Source: UBA1858 sp965227695 | Lineage (GTDB): Bacteria > Pseudomonadota > Gammaproteobacteria > UBA4575 | Direction of reading: 5' to 3' | NCBI GenBank assembly: GCA_965227695.1 | Contig: OZ245760.1 | Span: forward strand, 2,542,001 to 2,606,000 | Length of the DNA stretch: 64,000 bases | Part shown: piece by piece, positions 8,203-16,441 of the stretch | Numbering within the stretch: the stretch's first letter is position 1 | Layout of the letters: each line of letters opens with the position of its first letter | Notes under the pieces: model-generated | What the model was told of the DNA's origin: nothing | The model's input: the letters and a program-made list of their open reading frames with translations, nothing else | The model's database searches: none | Program-made: the position numbers and the translations under genes

Positions 8203-8300
8203 CCGCTATTGAGTCATAAGAACTCATCCCCCTCACCTAATCCACACGCACAAACGTCGGTCGAAAACCCTCGATTTATATCAAAAATTTGGTAATTAGT

Positions 8301-8337
8301 GCCCTTTTTTGGGCAAAAACCCTGTTTTTTAGGGTTT
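8301..8337 (+). terminator. Tandem hairpins after the chromate cargo operon
   Basis: Two adjacent stem-loops are visible: GCCC/GGGC around a T6 loop (8301-8314) and AAACCCT/AGGGTTT around GTTTTTT (8317-8337). A third palindrome, CGCAC-AGC-GTGCG, follows at once. They lie about 100 bp after the GDCCVxC stop and before the next gene, as expected for a terminator. Confidence 0.5.
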
Positions 8338-8391
8338 CCCGCGCACAGCGTGCGTAGGTACACTATTATTATTTAATTATTGAAATTAATT

Positions 8392-8883
8392 ATGGGCGCA
8401 ATTAAAGATTTGGTAGATCTTGTTACTCAACTAAACGCTAGTGTTAAAGACAGAAAATTTACCAATGAACTCAGACAGGTTCAAAGCATGATTGGCGAAA
8501 TACAATCAGAGCACGCTCAAATTCATGAGCAGCGAATTAGTTTAATGACAGAAAATGCAGAATTAAAGCAAACAATCGTTTCATTAAACGAAGAAATTAA
8601 CCAGCTAAGGAATACGATTGATACAAATCAAAACCTAGAAGAAAGCATTAACCTTGGCGAAATAGAAGAAAAGATTTTAACCCAATTATTTTATAATAAT
8701 TCGAGGCATCTAATCGAGGATATTGCCAGATTAATTAAAAGTGACATTAATACAGCTAGATACCATATGAATACTCTTTGCGCTAATAAATTGGTACATC
8801 AAAACCTGAGTCTCAGCGGTCCATCAACTTACACAATTAGCGATAAAGGTATCCAATATGTTGCTGAATCAAAAAATACATAG
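8392..8883 (+). CDS. Coiled-coil protein with C-terminal winged-helix-like domain
   Basis: A 163-residue product if started at the ATG at 8392. A TTG 12 bases upstream is in frame but less likely. Residues 15-85 form a long heptad-rich coiled coil, and residues 95-160 (EKILTQLFYN, then LNTLCANKLVH-like, then YTISDKGIQYV) resemble the winged helix of PadR/ArsR-type or phage regulators. It could be a dimeric DNA-binding protein of the element. No specific family is recognised. Confidence 0.5.
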   Translation: MGAIKDLVDLVTQLNASVKDRKFTNELRQVQSMIGEIQSEHAQIHEQRISLMTENAELKQTIVSLNEEINQLRNTIDTNQNLEESINLGEIEEKILTQLFYNNSRHLIEDIARLIKSDINTARYHMNTLCANKLVHQNLSLSGPSTYTISDKGIQYVAESKNT

Positions 8884-8946
8884 CAAGTCACTAGTTCTAG
8901 TTATGCATTACATGCACATCTTTTAACTTCGTAATCAGGTATTAAA

Positions 8947-9324
8947 ATGGAAATTCACATACTTATATATTCTTTAATTGTCACAGCACTAACTGGTATC
9001 ACAGTTATTGCATATCGACACCCTGCTGGATATATTAAAATTTTTTATTGGTTACTCATTCCAGTACTGACCATTCTTAGCTATTTGCTTTCATCGAGTG
9101 CGAGCGGAATTCATTATCATATCCGATCTCTTAAAAATAGCTTAGCCAAATACCCAGACAATAAAATAGAGACATTCGAACATGGCATATCTAATATGAA
9201 TGAAGACCTTGACATGCTTTTATTATCATTAGCAATTGGTTTATTCATAATTGGCTATCTGTATTTTTTATATAAATTACCAACAATATTGGAAACCAAC
9301 AAAGATGATGAAAATAATATCTAA
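8947..9324 (+). CDS. Small membrane protein of unknown function
   Basis: A 125-residue protein with hydrophobic helices at about residues 4-21, 29-48 and 94-115, and a hydrophilic central segment (residues 55-90, RSLKNSLAKYPDNK). No family is recognised. It follows the coiled-coil winged-helix gene by 60 bp on the same strand. Confidence 0.4.
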   Translation: MEIHILIYSLIVTALTGITVIAYRHPAGYIKIFYWLLIPVLTILSYLLSSSASGIHYHIRSLKNSLAKYPDNKIETFEHGISNMNEDLDMLLLSLAIGLFIIGYLYFLYKLPTILETNKDDENNI

Positions 9325-9383
9325 CACATGACTTTCAATTGCTAACTCAAAAGAAGGAGCATCAATAAAAAATCAAGGAGAAT

Positions 9384-9437
9384 ATGTACAAAGCTCCTAG
9401 TAAGCATGTAATAATTAAGGAAATTTTCACATATTAG
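9384..9437 (+). CDS. Possible 17-residue leader peptide
   Basis: A perfect AAGGAG stands three bases before an ATG that opens an 18-codon frame (MYKAPSKHVIIKEIFTY, stop TAG). The GCTCC just inside the frame can pair with GGAG of the ribosome-binding site, so translation could be structure-controlled. It lies 100 bp upstream of the basic 74-residue gene. It may be chance. Confidence 0.25.
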   Translation: MYKAPSKHVIIKEIFTY

Positions 9438-9535
9438 AGATGACTAATATTGATATGTGGATCGATTTGTAAGATAATGTTCACACAAAATCATATCAAA
9501 GGATGTAGAATATCTTTTATAGAAGAGGATGAATC

Positions 9536-9760
9536 ATGGCGAAAAAAGACTACAAAGAAATTGATGGTACTATCCCAGCTCAAAGTGCTCGCGCTGTGTT
9601 CAAAGGATATACTTCTAAAATCGGAAAAAGTTACCGAGCTAAAGGACGCATCTTACGTGGTGGTATTGTAGACGTTTCCTCGTCTGAAGTAGCAAAAACT
9701 GAAAAATTCAATAAATTACTAGGTTCATATCAACCAAAGAAGTTAGTTTCGTCATCATAA
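9536..9760 (+). CDS. Small basic protein of unknown function
   Basis: A 74-residue Lys-rich protein (MAKKDYKEIDGTIPAQSARA start) with a GAGG ribosome-binding site. The composition suggests a nucleic-acid-binding or small structural protein. Its end overlaps the convergent membrane-protein gene by six bases. I recognise no family. Confidence 0.45.
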   Translation: MAKKDYKEIDGTIPAQSARAVFKGYTSKIGKSYRAKGRILRGGIVDVSSSEVAKTEKFNKLLGSYQPKKLVSSS

Positions 9761-10612
9761 CTCCCATTCTTTTGATGCTTTAGATAGGCGCCATACTTTA
9801 GGACCCATATCAAACAGCTTATAAATTTCCTCCTCATGGGGGTGACACGAAACAATTTGTTCCGCCGGAATCACCACATCGAAAGATCTATAAAATTTAT
9901 CCTCAGTAAGTGAATAGTACTCAGGATGTTTTCTATATTCCTTATAAATTTTCAAATAGTCCGTAGTGAAATGAGTTCTATGTGTTAATTCATCCCTATA
10001 ACCACTAAACGCTGGCATTATCCTAATATGCTTTCTTTCCGCACTTGGATTTGGTGCAGACAACACGATGCCTACATAAAATTTTCTATTTTTAAGAGAA
10101 AATATGATTAGAGTTTGTTGAATATAAGCAGAGAAAACGAGAAGCTCAAAGTCAGAAGTGCTCACAATGTAATATAATAAACGGCCTTTAAGGTAACCAG
10201 TCTCAGCTTGTTGCTCAGGGAACATAGGCAGAGTCTTCCCCTCAAAAAAGCTCGAGTCAAGTATAGCAATACCATAATTTATTAGATGTCCAACAACAGG
10301 ACCAAGAAACATAGAAAAACATAAAATTAAAAATATAGCCTCTTTCCCATAAGGATGTACAGGATAGCCCTCATTTCCAGATAAAATTGACAATACTTGT
10401 AGTACTTCCATGTAAAACCGCTCAAAAAAATAATACAAACTTGCGAATATAAGAGACGTTAAAATAGTTAGCACTACTCCCCAAAAAATTGCTCTAAAAT
10501 ACAATCGATGCCCATCTTCTCTAGCAGAAAGCCATTGAGTAAACATAAATGCTTTAGAGAAATAGTAGCCTCCGACGATAGGCAGTATTAAAAATGGGGT
10601 TAGCGATAGCAC
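9755..10612 (-). CDS. Membrane protein of unknown function
   Basis: A 285-residue product with three N-terminal hydrophobic segments (about residues 3-20, 44-65 and 92-115) and a soluble C-terminal domain (residues 130-285) rich in charged and aromatic residues. The start is a GTG at 10612. The layout (membrane anchor plus cytoplasmic domain with STSDFELLVF and RIMPAFSGYRDE) recalls small-helper or defence-associated membrane proteins such as the DUF6338 type, but I cannot confirm that. Confidence 0.4.
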   Translation of the reverse strand: MLSLTPFLILPIVGGYYFSKAFMFTQWLSAREDGHRLYFRAIFWGVVLTILTSLIFASLYYFFERFYMEVLQVLSILSGNEGYPVHPYGKEAIFLILCFSMFLGPVVGHLINYGIAILDSSFFEGKTLPMFPEQQAETGYLKGRLLYYIVSTSDFELLVFSAYIQQTLIIFSLKNRKFYVGIVLSAPNPSAERKHIRIMPAFSGYRDELTHRTHFTTDYLKIYKEYRKHPEYYSLTEDKFYRSFDVVIPAEQIVSCHPHEEEIYKLFDMGPKVWRLSKASKEWEL

Positions 10613-10688
10613 TTGTAAGTTCTTAAATAGTTAACATTTACCAAGTATACTGCTGCTACCCATTTAGTCCAAATGAGAATTTTGTCAA

Positions 10689-11609
10689 TCAGCACATAAT
10701 GCAAAGCAGGTTAGCTAATCCCTCATCCCCTTTTTCATTTAGAATTTCATGGCTATAAGTCTTGACCAAGGTCGCCTGACTATCCCGTAATCTATTAGCT
10801 ACACGGGCGATACTCCACCCCGCATCCAATAACGCACTCCCATGGCTATGTCGCAGATCGTGCGGTGTCACCTTCTCAAACCTACTCCCCTTTAATTGGC
10901 TGCGTAGTCGCATCGCAAACGTCCCAGGGCGCACAGGCTTGTTTGGTGTTTCTGAGAAAACAAAATGATTTGGCTCCGCCCTCTTCTCTATTAATAAATT
11001 CGCCAATTCTTCAGTGATGGAAACACTGCCTTCACTACGCGCGGTTTTTGGCGAGGTTAGCGTTCGCTGTTCGGTCGCGGTTGCCCTGACATGAATTCTA
11101 TGATTATCAAAATCTATATCAAACCAACGCAGCCCACATAATTCCCCACGCCTTAAACCCGTTTGCCAAAGTGTGTAAGTAGGCAACCAAACATCACTGC
11201 CTTTCAATTCGTCGAGTAGCTCATTTACATCTTTTGGCGACAACACATTTTCTTTGCTGAAATCCTCATCCGCTTGTAGCGGTCTGCGTGTACGTGATGC
11301 ACTTGCGCCCACGGGTTTCTTAACGCGCTTGGCGGGGTTCTTCTCAATCAGCCCATCTTCCACTGCCTGATTACAAGCGGCCTTCAGCGCGGTCAATACA
11401 ATGCCCTGCGTGCTGGGCTTAAGCTCTAAGCTGTAGATATGATCACGGATATGCTGTGGTGTTAACTCATCCAGTCTCACATTCCCCAATTTGCAGTTAA
11501 TGTGCTCAATGCAATTAGCGTATCGCTTCTTGGTACTTGGTCTGACCTGCGCGGAACGTAGCCAAGTATTCATGTAGGTGTTCAGTGTTTGTTGGTGTGT
11601 TGTTGTCAT
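10689..11609 (-). CDS. Tyrosine recombinase/integrase, internal
   Basis: A 306-residue site-specific recombinase. It has a SAM-like N-terminal DNA-binding domain (residues 8-90) and a catalytic domain with Arg153 in TGLRRGE, Lys188 in SPKTARS, His250-x-x-Arg253 in HDLRH and nucleophile Tyr285 in KTYSHE. The position usually occupied by a second His (GH) reads RD (Asp276), an uncommon change. It lies downstream of the zinc-finger-like gene in the same operon, 12 bp apart. It is the second integrase of the element, so the island may be composite. Confidence 0.85.
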   Translation of the reverse strand: MTTTHQQTLNTYMNTWLRSAQVRPSTKKRYANCIEHINCKLGNVRLDELTPQHIRDHIYSLELKPSTQGIVLTALKAACNQAVEDGLIEKNPAKRVKKPVGASASRTRRPLQADEDFSKENVLSPKDVNELLDELKGSDVWLPTYTLWQTGLRRGELCGLRWFDIDFDNHRIHVRATATEQRTLTSPKTARSEGSVSITEELANLLIEKRAEPNHFVFSETPNKPVRPGTFAMRLRSQLKGSRFEKVTPHDLRHSHGSALLDAGWSIARVANRLRDSQATLVKTYSHEILNEKGDEGLANLLCIMC

Positions 11610-11621
11610 GGGGTGTGCTCC

Positions 11622-12416
11622 TTAATCTAATTCACTTAAGTCATCGAAATCTTCTGAGGATGCAGGTTGAACCGGACTTTCCCTCCTTAGTCTAATTTCA
11701 TCTCTCACCCATTCACCCCATTTTGTCTGCCAACTTTTCTTATATAGCGATTTAAACTTTGCTTCATCGGCTTTCATTGCTTCTTTATACTTATCTTTAT
11801 AGATCTCTTTATAATAATTTTTCTTTTCTCTTGCTCTTTGGTTTTTACCTAAACTATTCTTTTTATGTTCATCACAAAATTCTTCTCGCTTGTGTTTTCC
11901 AGCATATATACCAACTAATCTCTTGCAACGGCCATAAGCACAAAACATATGTGGTTCATGATGATGTAACCAAGCGACACAAATTAAATAATCTTTTAAT
12001 TCTTTTGGCTTGCATGCCCGCACATTTCCATAAACACCTTCGAGTTTTGGCGGATATTCAATAAGAACCTTTGGATCTGGGTCATGCAATATTCGCTGTA
12101 ATTTAATCAGTTCACTAAACCGCTGAATGAGAGGTCCTTCTTTATCGCTACGATAGCTATCTTCGGTTAAAGGTCCGTACTCCAGTAGAAATGTCTTAAT
12201 TTCACTTTCGCTTGGTCTAGGTAAGTAGTTAAGCCTCATAAAAGCACCATAAACATCATATTTGGCATGGTCCTCTGGACCTTTTGGGAAAAGGCGATCT
12301 TCTCGTCCTAGTGCATAGACCTCTGATTCATCACTGTTTGAGAGCGTGACTCTCTTTGGCGTTTTCCAAGAAAAGGCATTGAGATCCAACGTTATATTTA
12401 TTTGGTTCCGATCCAT
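11622..12416 (-). CDS. Unknown protein with a CGNR-like Cys/His cluster
   Basis: The 264-residue product has a central Cys/His cluster (CAYGRCKR, 14 residues on, then FCDEH, residues about 158-185) that resembles treble-clef or CGNR-type zinc fingers. A highly charged helical tail follows (repeats of KEIYKDKYKEAMKA). It is followed by the internal integrase gene 12 bp downstream and is probably co-transcribed with it. It may be a DNA-binding partner of the recombinase; this is inference from position. Confidence 0.45.
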   Translation of the reverse strand: MDRNQINITLDLNAFSWKTPKRVTLSNSDESEVYALGREDRLFPKGPEDHAKYDVYGAFMRLNYLPRPSESEIKTFLLEYGPLTEDSYRSDKEGPLIQRFSELIKLQRILHDPDPKVLIEYPPKLEGVYGNVRACKPKELKDYLICVAWLHHHEPHMFCAYGRCKRLVGIYAGKHKREEFCDEHKKNSLGKNQRAREKKNYYKEIYKDKYKEAMKADEAKFKSLYKKSWQTKWGEWVRDEIRLRRESPVQPASSEDFDDLSELD

Positions 12417-12478
12417 ATTTGTTACTAAAGCTCTTTTGATTTAAACCAGACTAACACTCAAATCAAAATAAAACCAAT

Positions 12479-12507
12479 ATTAAACCGAAAAATAATTTCG
12501 TTTAAAT
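12479..12507. promoter_or_regulatory. Inverted repeat in a divergent promoter region
   Basis: The arms TTAAACCGAAA and TTTCGTTTAA pair with one bulged base around a short AT spacer. The site lies in the 250-bp gap between the leftward zinc-finger/integrase operon and the rightward replication operon, where a switch operator would be expected. No repressor candidate adjoins it. Confidence 0.35.
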
Positions 12508-12666
12508 TAAGATTTTCGATCAGCGCTCTAATAAGTTACTGAAAATATTTATAATTAATATAATAACAGCATAAATACGTGTTCCATGACTTCTGAGTAG
12601 CCTAATTTAGCTATGTTAACTTTATCAATATTAGGTAACTGAAGATAAACCAATAAGGAATTACGT

Positions 12667-13578
12667 ATGAGTGAAAGCCACACAATCTACATTGATGGAT
12701 CGAATAAACAGATCTATCACTTACGACGCCAAGTCCAAACTATTGAAGATATTAAAGATATTGCTGGAAGTCCGCTGTATACAAAGCAGATCAGAAGGCC
12801 TGTCCATGTTAATGGAAAAGCCAAGACTGCAATAGGTGATATCAATGGCAACTATCGTGAAGGTGAACTCGTTCTGATCACAGGAGAACTTCCACAAAAT
12901 CCTCTAAATGAAGATTCTGCTTTTTCGATTGGAGAAACGCTTGCTAGCGGGTATGGCTTTTTAGGTGTCCATGAAGACGGTTCGCCAAGTATAGAGCCAT
13001 TAGAATCTGGATTGAGGACCGAAACAAAACTACATCCAATCGAAGGAGACATTGAGCAAATCTTGGATCTAATCAGTTTCACTCCAAAGCAAGATCGCGA
13101 GCCTGACATAACAGTTAAGCCTTACGACATTGATCAACTAGAAAGCTATTTGAATTTGATTTGTGACACTGCCATTGAAACCCACACAAGGAACAAACTA
13201 ATTCAGTTAATCGCTAAAGATTCAGAGAATAACAAAGTAGCACAGAAATGTTTTAAAACTTACCAGTTTCCAGAAATGAAAAGGTGGTGTCTCGATAACT
13301 ATGATTTTAACCACACAACTTATTTCGATTGGACACTACAAGCACTCGACGGCTCTGTCACTCATAGCTTGGCAAGCTCAACTAAAGATAAGCTAAATGC
13401 AGATTTCATACTGCGAACTGCTGTTACTGATCACGCGCTTATATTCAATAAAAATAAGCGCGCAAAAAAGAATGCTGAATATCCATTACATCCTATTGCG
13501 GGTTTACCCATATTTACAAATGAATCTGAAGCATTGGTTTCATTTGTAATGCAAAAAGGTGGTGCTTGTGACGAGTAG
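12667..13578 (+). CDS. Unknown protein at the head of the replication operon
   Basis: A 303-residue soluble protein with an AAGGAA ribosome-binding site. The N-terminal part (residues 40-105) is beta-rich (RRPVHVNGKAKTAIGDINGN, then EGELVLITGE). The C-terminal part is helical with EMKRWCLDNYDF. I recognise no family. Its 3' end overlaps the next gene by 20 bases, which suggests coupled translation and a shared role in element replication or control. Confidence 0.45.
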   Translation: MSESHTIYIDGSNKQIYHLRRQVQTIEDIKDIAGSPLYTKQIRRPVHVNGKAKTAIGDINGNYREGELVLITGELPQNPLNEDSAFSIGETLASGYGFLGVHEDGSPSIEPLESGLRTETKLHPIEGDIEQILDLISFTPKQDREPDITVKPYDIDQLESYLNLICDTAIETHTRNKLIQLIAKDSENNKVAQKCFKTYQFPEMKRWCLDNYDFNHTTYFDWTLQALDGSVTHSLASSTKDKLNADFILRTAVTDHALIFNKNKRAKKNAEYPLHPIAGLPIFTNESEALVSFVMQKGGACDE

Positions 13579-13903
13579 TAATAGATTACCGAAAGTATTG
13601 GAAGAGTTGAAACATACTGATGATTTACCTCGTAGTCTCTACGCAGATGAGTTAACCCCTTTACTTAGAATTTTACGCACCGAAATGGCAAATCCATACC
13701 CAAATGTCTTCGTAGCGGCTAAAGACATTACTGAGCATCGTCTTGGTTATATATATTCTTGCCGTATTGGATGGAAAGTTTTGATTGATAACAAAATAAA
13801 AATCCGATTACTTACTCGAACTTATTTTTCTAATCGCAAAACTCCAAAGCTCACACCAAGTTTTATAGAAAAAACATATGTTGAGCGGATCTCTGAAAAA
13901 TGA
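13559..13903 (+). CDS. Unknown small protein
   Basis: A 114-residue basic protein starting at GTG 13559 (in-frame GTG at 13568 also possible), overlapping the gene before by 20 bases and the primase gene after by 4. The middle reads DITEHRLGYIYSCRIGWKVL. No known family. The overlaps place it in the replication operon. Confidence 0.45.
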   Translation: MVLVTSSNRLPKVLEELKHTDDLPRSLYADELTPLLRILRTEMANPYPNVFVAAKDITEHRLGYIYSCRIGWKVLIDNKIKIRLLTRTYFSNRKTPKLTPSFIEKTYVERISEK

Positions 13904-14529
13904 ACCCAGAGACACTCCAAAAGCTATACGCTGAAATAGATCAGTTGATCTATGAGCTGAATGACCATGATCAAGTGCAAATGTTACTTGATATGTTCGA
14001 TGCGAAAAGCGTGAAGGAACTACGCCAAAGTGATCTGCGTAGCTTCCGTGTTGCCTTACGCCAAAAAGATAAGGAATCATCTTCAATGCTAGATACCGCA
14101 TTGGACCTAGCCAATAAAGGCTTTCCTGTATTCCCTATTGAAGCTAATCATAAGTACCCGCCAAAAATTAAGGAATGGCAGAACAACGCCACTACAGATA
14201 CGAAACAAATCCGTGAATGGTGGAGTTGGTGGCCTGATGCAAACATAGGCATTCATTGTGAAGACTTACTCGTAGTAGATATAGATCCAGATAAAGGTGG
14301 CTTCGATTCACTAGCCAATTTATCTACTCCACTTCCCGAGACATATACAGTTCGCACACCTAGCGGCGGATTACATTACTACTACAAGCATGATGGCGGC
14401 GTATCAAATGGAGTGAACGTGCTTGGCCCAGGTATCGATATCCGCTCCAACAGGGGCTATGTGCTAGGTGCAGGCAGTTCTGTGGAAGGTAAACTTTACA
14501 CAGTGGAGAGTGATGATGAAATTAAGTAG
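13900..14529 (+). CDS. Bifunctional primase-polymerase (prim-pol) domain protein
   Basis: A 209-residue product. After a helical N-terminus (residues 1-60) it holds a prim-pol domain: LANKGFPVFPI at the start, catalytic DID at residues 127-129 in LVVDIDPDKGG, the SGGLHYYY motif near 155 and DIRSNRGYVLGAGS. Such domains synthesise primers and DNA for plasmids, phages and satellites. It ends at a TAG just where homologous proteins run on into the PriCT/helicase part, which is encoded in the next frame. It is therefore either a natural split or a frameshifted gene. Confidence 0.85.
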   Translation: MNPETLQKLYAEIDQLIYELNDHDQVQMLLDMFDAKSVKELRQSDLRSFRVALRQKDKESSSMLDTALDLANKGFPVFPIEANHKYPPKIKEWQNNATTDTKQIREWWSWWPDANIGIHCEDLLVVDIDPDKGGFDSLANLSTPLPETYTVRTPSGGLHYYYKHDGGVSNGVNVLGPGIDIRSNRGYVLGAGSSVEGKLYTVESDDEIK

Positions 14530-15955
14530 CGCTCCACGCTGGTTAGTCAATGCATGCAGTAAGCCAAAAGAAAAAGTAATCACTGATGCACCTTCAAATA
14601 TAGATCAAGAGACTGCGATTGAACGCGCCACACACTTCCTAGATAACCGTGAGCCTGCCATTGAAGGTCAAGGTGGTGATCTTTGGACATATAAAACTAT
14701 AGCAATGGTGCGTGACTTCGGCATATCTCAAGAAAATGCACTGGAAGTAATCTATAAGTGGAATGAGTCATGCGAGCCAGCATGGCACCCTGAAGATTTG
14801 CAAAAGAAAGTCACTAGTGTTTATTCATATGCACAAAATACAGCGGGTTCTAAATCTGCGGAGTCAATCTTAAATGACCTCGAAGATATTCCGGCGCCCA
14901 TCGAAGACACTGAAACACTAAAGCAGCTTAAGCACGTATCCGATTTCACCGTAAAAGAAGTATGGCATCGCCCTTACCTAATCAAACACTGGCTTAACCA
15001 AGGGAGTGATGCACAGCTATTTGGCGAGTTTGGCCAAGGTAAAACTTTTGTAGCCCTTGATCTCGCCGCACACATTGCAGCAGGTCAATCATGGTTTGAT
15101 AACAAAGTTACACAGGCCGGAGTTCTCTACCTACTTTACGAAGGCGCGGATGGTATTGATTTACGTGTTGCTGCATTAAAGAAACATTATCCAGACTGGA
15201 ACTGGTCAGAAATACCATTTTCAATCCTTCCGCTGAATGCCGTGCTATGTGATGACAAGGCACTTGATCAAAAAGCACTCCCGGGACGCAAGCAACTGCA
15301 AGCCGCGATACATGAGTTTAGTCAGCACTATCACGAAACGCCAAAGTTGATCGTGATTGATACTTATAGCCGAGCCATAGGTGGCAGTGCATCTGATGAA
15401 AAGTTAGCCGGTTACTTTGCAAGCATGGCATCCGCTCTGCGTGAACGATACGGCGCAACCGTAATGAGAATTCATCACCCAGGTCAATCGCAGAAGTCAC
15501 GTGGTCGCGGCTCTTACGCTATCGAAGCGGGCTTGGACACTGTAATTCGGGTTTCCAATGGAAGCATTGAGAATACCAAGCAACGTGATTATGGAAATTC
15601 TAAAGTTCACTTTCGCCTCAGCCCTATGCAGTTGGGAACAGATCAAGATGGCGAGTGTATTACTAGCTGCATTGTGGAACGCGTTGAGAACGCTTTAGAG
15701 ATTAAAGATGACGAACAACAGGTGTTGGACGTTATACGCAAGCTAGCGGGCGACTCAGGTGTTGTGGAACGCAGGCTTGTGAGTAATGCAGTGAGCAAAG
15801 CAGGAATTACAAAGAATGATAATAAGAAAGTAAGTCGGATCTACTCAAGTCTAGAGAAGAAAGATTACATCAAAGTTGATAAGCAATCTAAAACGATTGT
15901 GTTATTAGAGCGTGGCGGTGCTGCAATGTTTGATGATGTATCGGAGGAGTATTAA
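14513..15955 (+). CDS. RepA/DnaB-like AAA helicase with primase C-terminal segment
   Basis: A product of about 480 residues from the ATG at 14513, whose GGAG ribosome-binding site lies four bases upstream; the start overlaps the prim-pol stop. Residues 25-115 match the primase C-terminal (PriCT) segment (GQGGDLWTYKTIAMVRDFGI). The RecA-fold ATPase follows, with Walker A GEFGQGKT at about 171-178, Walker B KLIVIDTYSR and a later RIHHPGQSQKSRGRGSYA sensor motif. The C-terminal region may be a winged helix. With prim-pol it forms the replication core of the element. Confidence 0.85.
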   Translation: MMKLSSAPRWLVNACSKPKEKVITDAPSNIDQETAIERATHFLDNREPAIEGQGGDLWTYKTIAMVRDFGISQENALEVIYKWNESCEPAWHPEDLQKKVTSVYSYAQNTAGSKSAESILNDLEDIPAPIEDTETLKQLKHVSDFTVKEVWHRPYLIKHWLNQGSDAQLFGEFGQGKTFVALDLAAHIAAGQSWFDNKVTQAGVLYLLYEGADGIDLRVAALKKHYPDWNWSEIPFSILPLNAVLCDDKALDQKALPGRKQLQAAIHEFSQHYHETPKLIVIDTYSRAIGGSASDEKLAGYFASMASALRERYGATVMRIHHPGQSQKSRGRGSYAIEAGLDTVIRVSNGSIENTKQRDYGNSKVHFRLSPMQLGTDQDGECITSCIVERVENALEIKDDEQQVLDVIRKLAGDSGVVERRLVSNAVSKAGITKNDNKKVSRIYSSLEKKDYIKVDKQSKTIVLLERGGAAMFDDVSEEY

Positions 15956-16004
15956 AGATGTTAGCCATTAACTTTAATACTTGGATACATCAGCATGGCA
16001 GTCA

Positions 16005-16229
16005 AAGTGGCACTTACGCGACTCTTAGAGTCGCTAGTGCCATGCCACTTTTAGACCTATTTTGGCAAGGTGGGAAAAACGCGCCACTTTCATGCCACTT
16101 TAAATCTTACTTTACTGACATATCAGATACTTACGCTTGTGGCGTATGCCACTATCTCTGCCATTATCGTGCCACTTTGTCCCGAAAATTAAGCGGTGTA
16201 AAAAAGAGAAAGTGGCACGATAGTGGCAC
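16005..16229. repeat. Iteron-like array of AAGTGGCAC / TGCCACTTT
   Basis: Eight copies of a 7-9 bp motif lie within 225 bp, in both orientations: AAGTGGCAC at 16005 and 16210, TAGTGGCAC at 16221, and TGCCACTTT-like copies at 16043, 16082 (CGCCACTTT), 16093, 16147 (TGCCACTAT) and 16169. Short repeats clustered next to a primase-helicase gene are what origin iterons look like, for example the 8-bp sites bound by the alpha protein of satellite P4. The site function is inferred. Confidence 0.6.
16018..16034. repeat. Perfect hairpin within the iteron array
   Basis: GCGACTC and GAGTCGC form a 7-bp perfect stem around TTA. It is itself flanked by AGTGGCAC on the left and GTGCCA/TGCCACTT on the right, so the whole 16005-16050 stretch can fold as a larger interrupted hairpin. 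Confidence 0.6.
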
Positions 16230-16418
16230 ACTCAATAGTTCCTATATCTGGGCCGACTTTCTTGCGCAGGCGCGTGTGTATCTATTCTTTGGCCATATCA
16301 CTACGCATCTTGGCAAGCAAAGCACAGCTAACTGCCCTGCTCTCAAGCAACACACACTTAACTTACTGAATACCTTCAATCGTTATTGTTCCGTATGTAC
16401 ACGCATCGACCCCAACGC

Positions 16419-16441
16419 ACGTTTTCATGCGGTGAAAACGT
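16419..16441. repeat. Inverted repeat ACGTTTTCA / TGAAAACGT
   Basis: A perfect 9-bp inverted repeat around a TGCGG loop, followed by another half-site TTTTCA. It lies 180 bp upstream of the coiled-coil/terminase operon and could be an operator or part of the origin. Confidence 0.45.
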
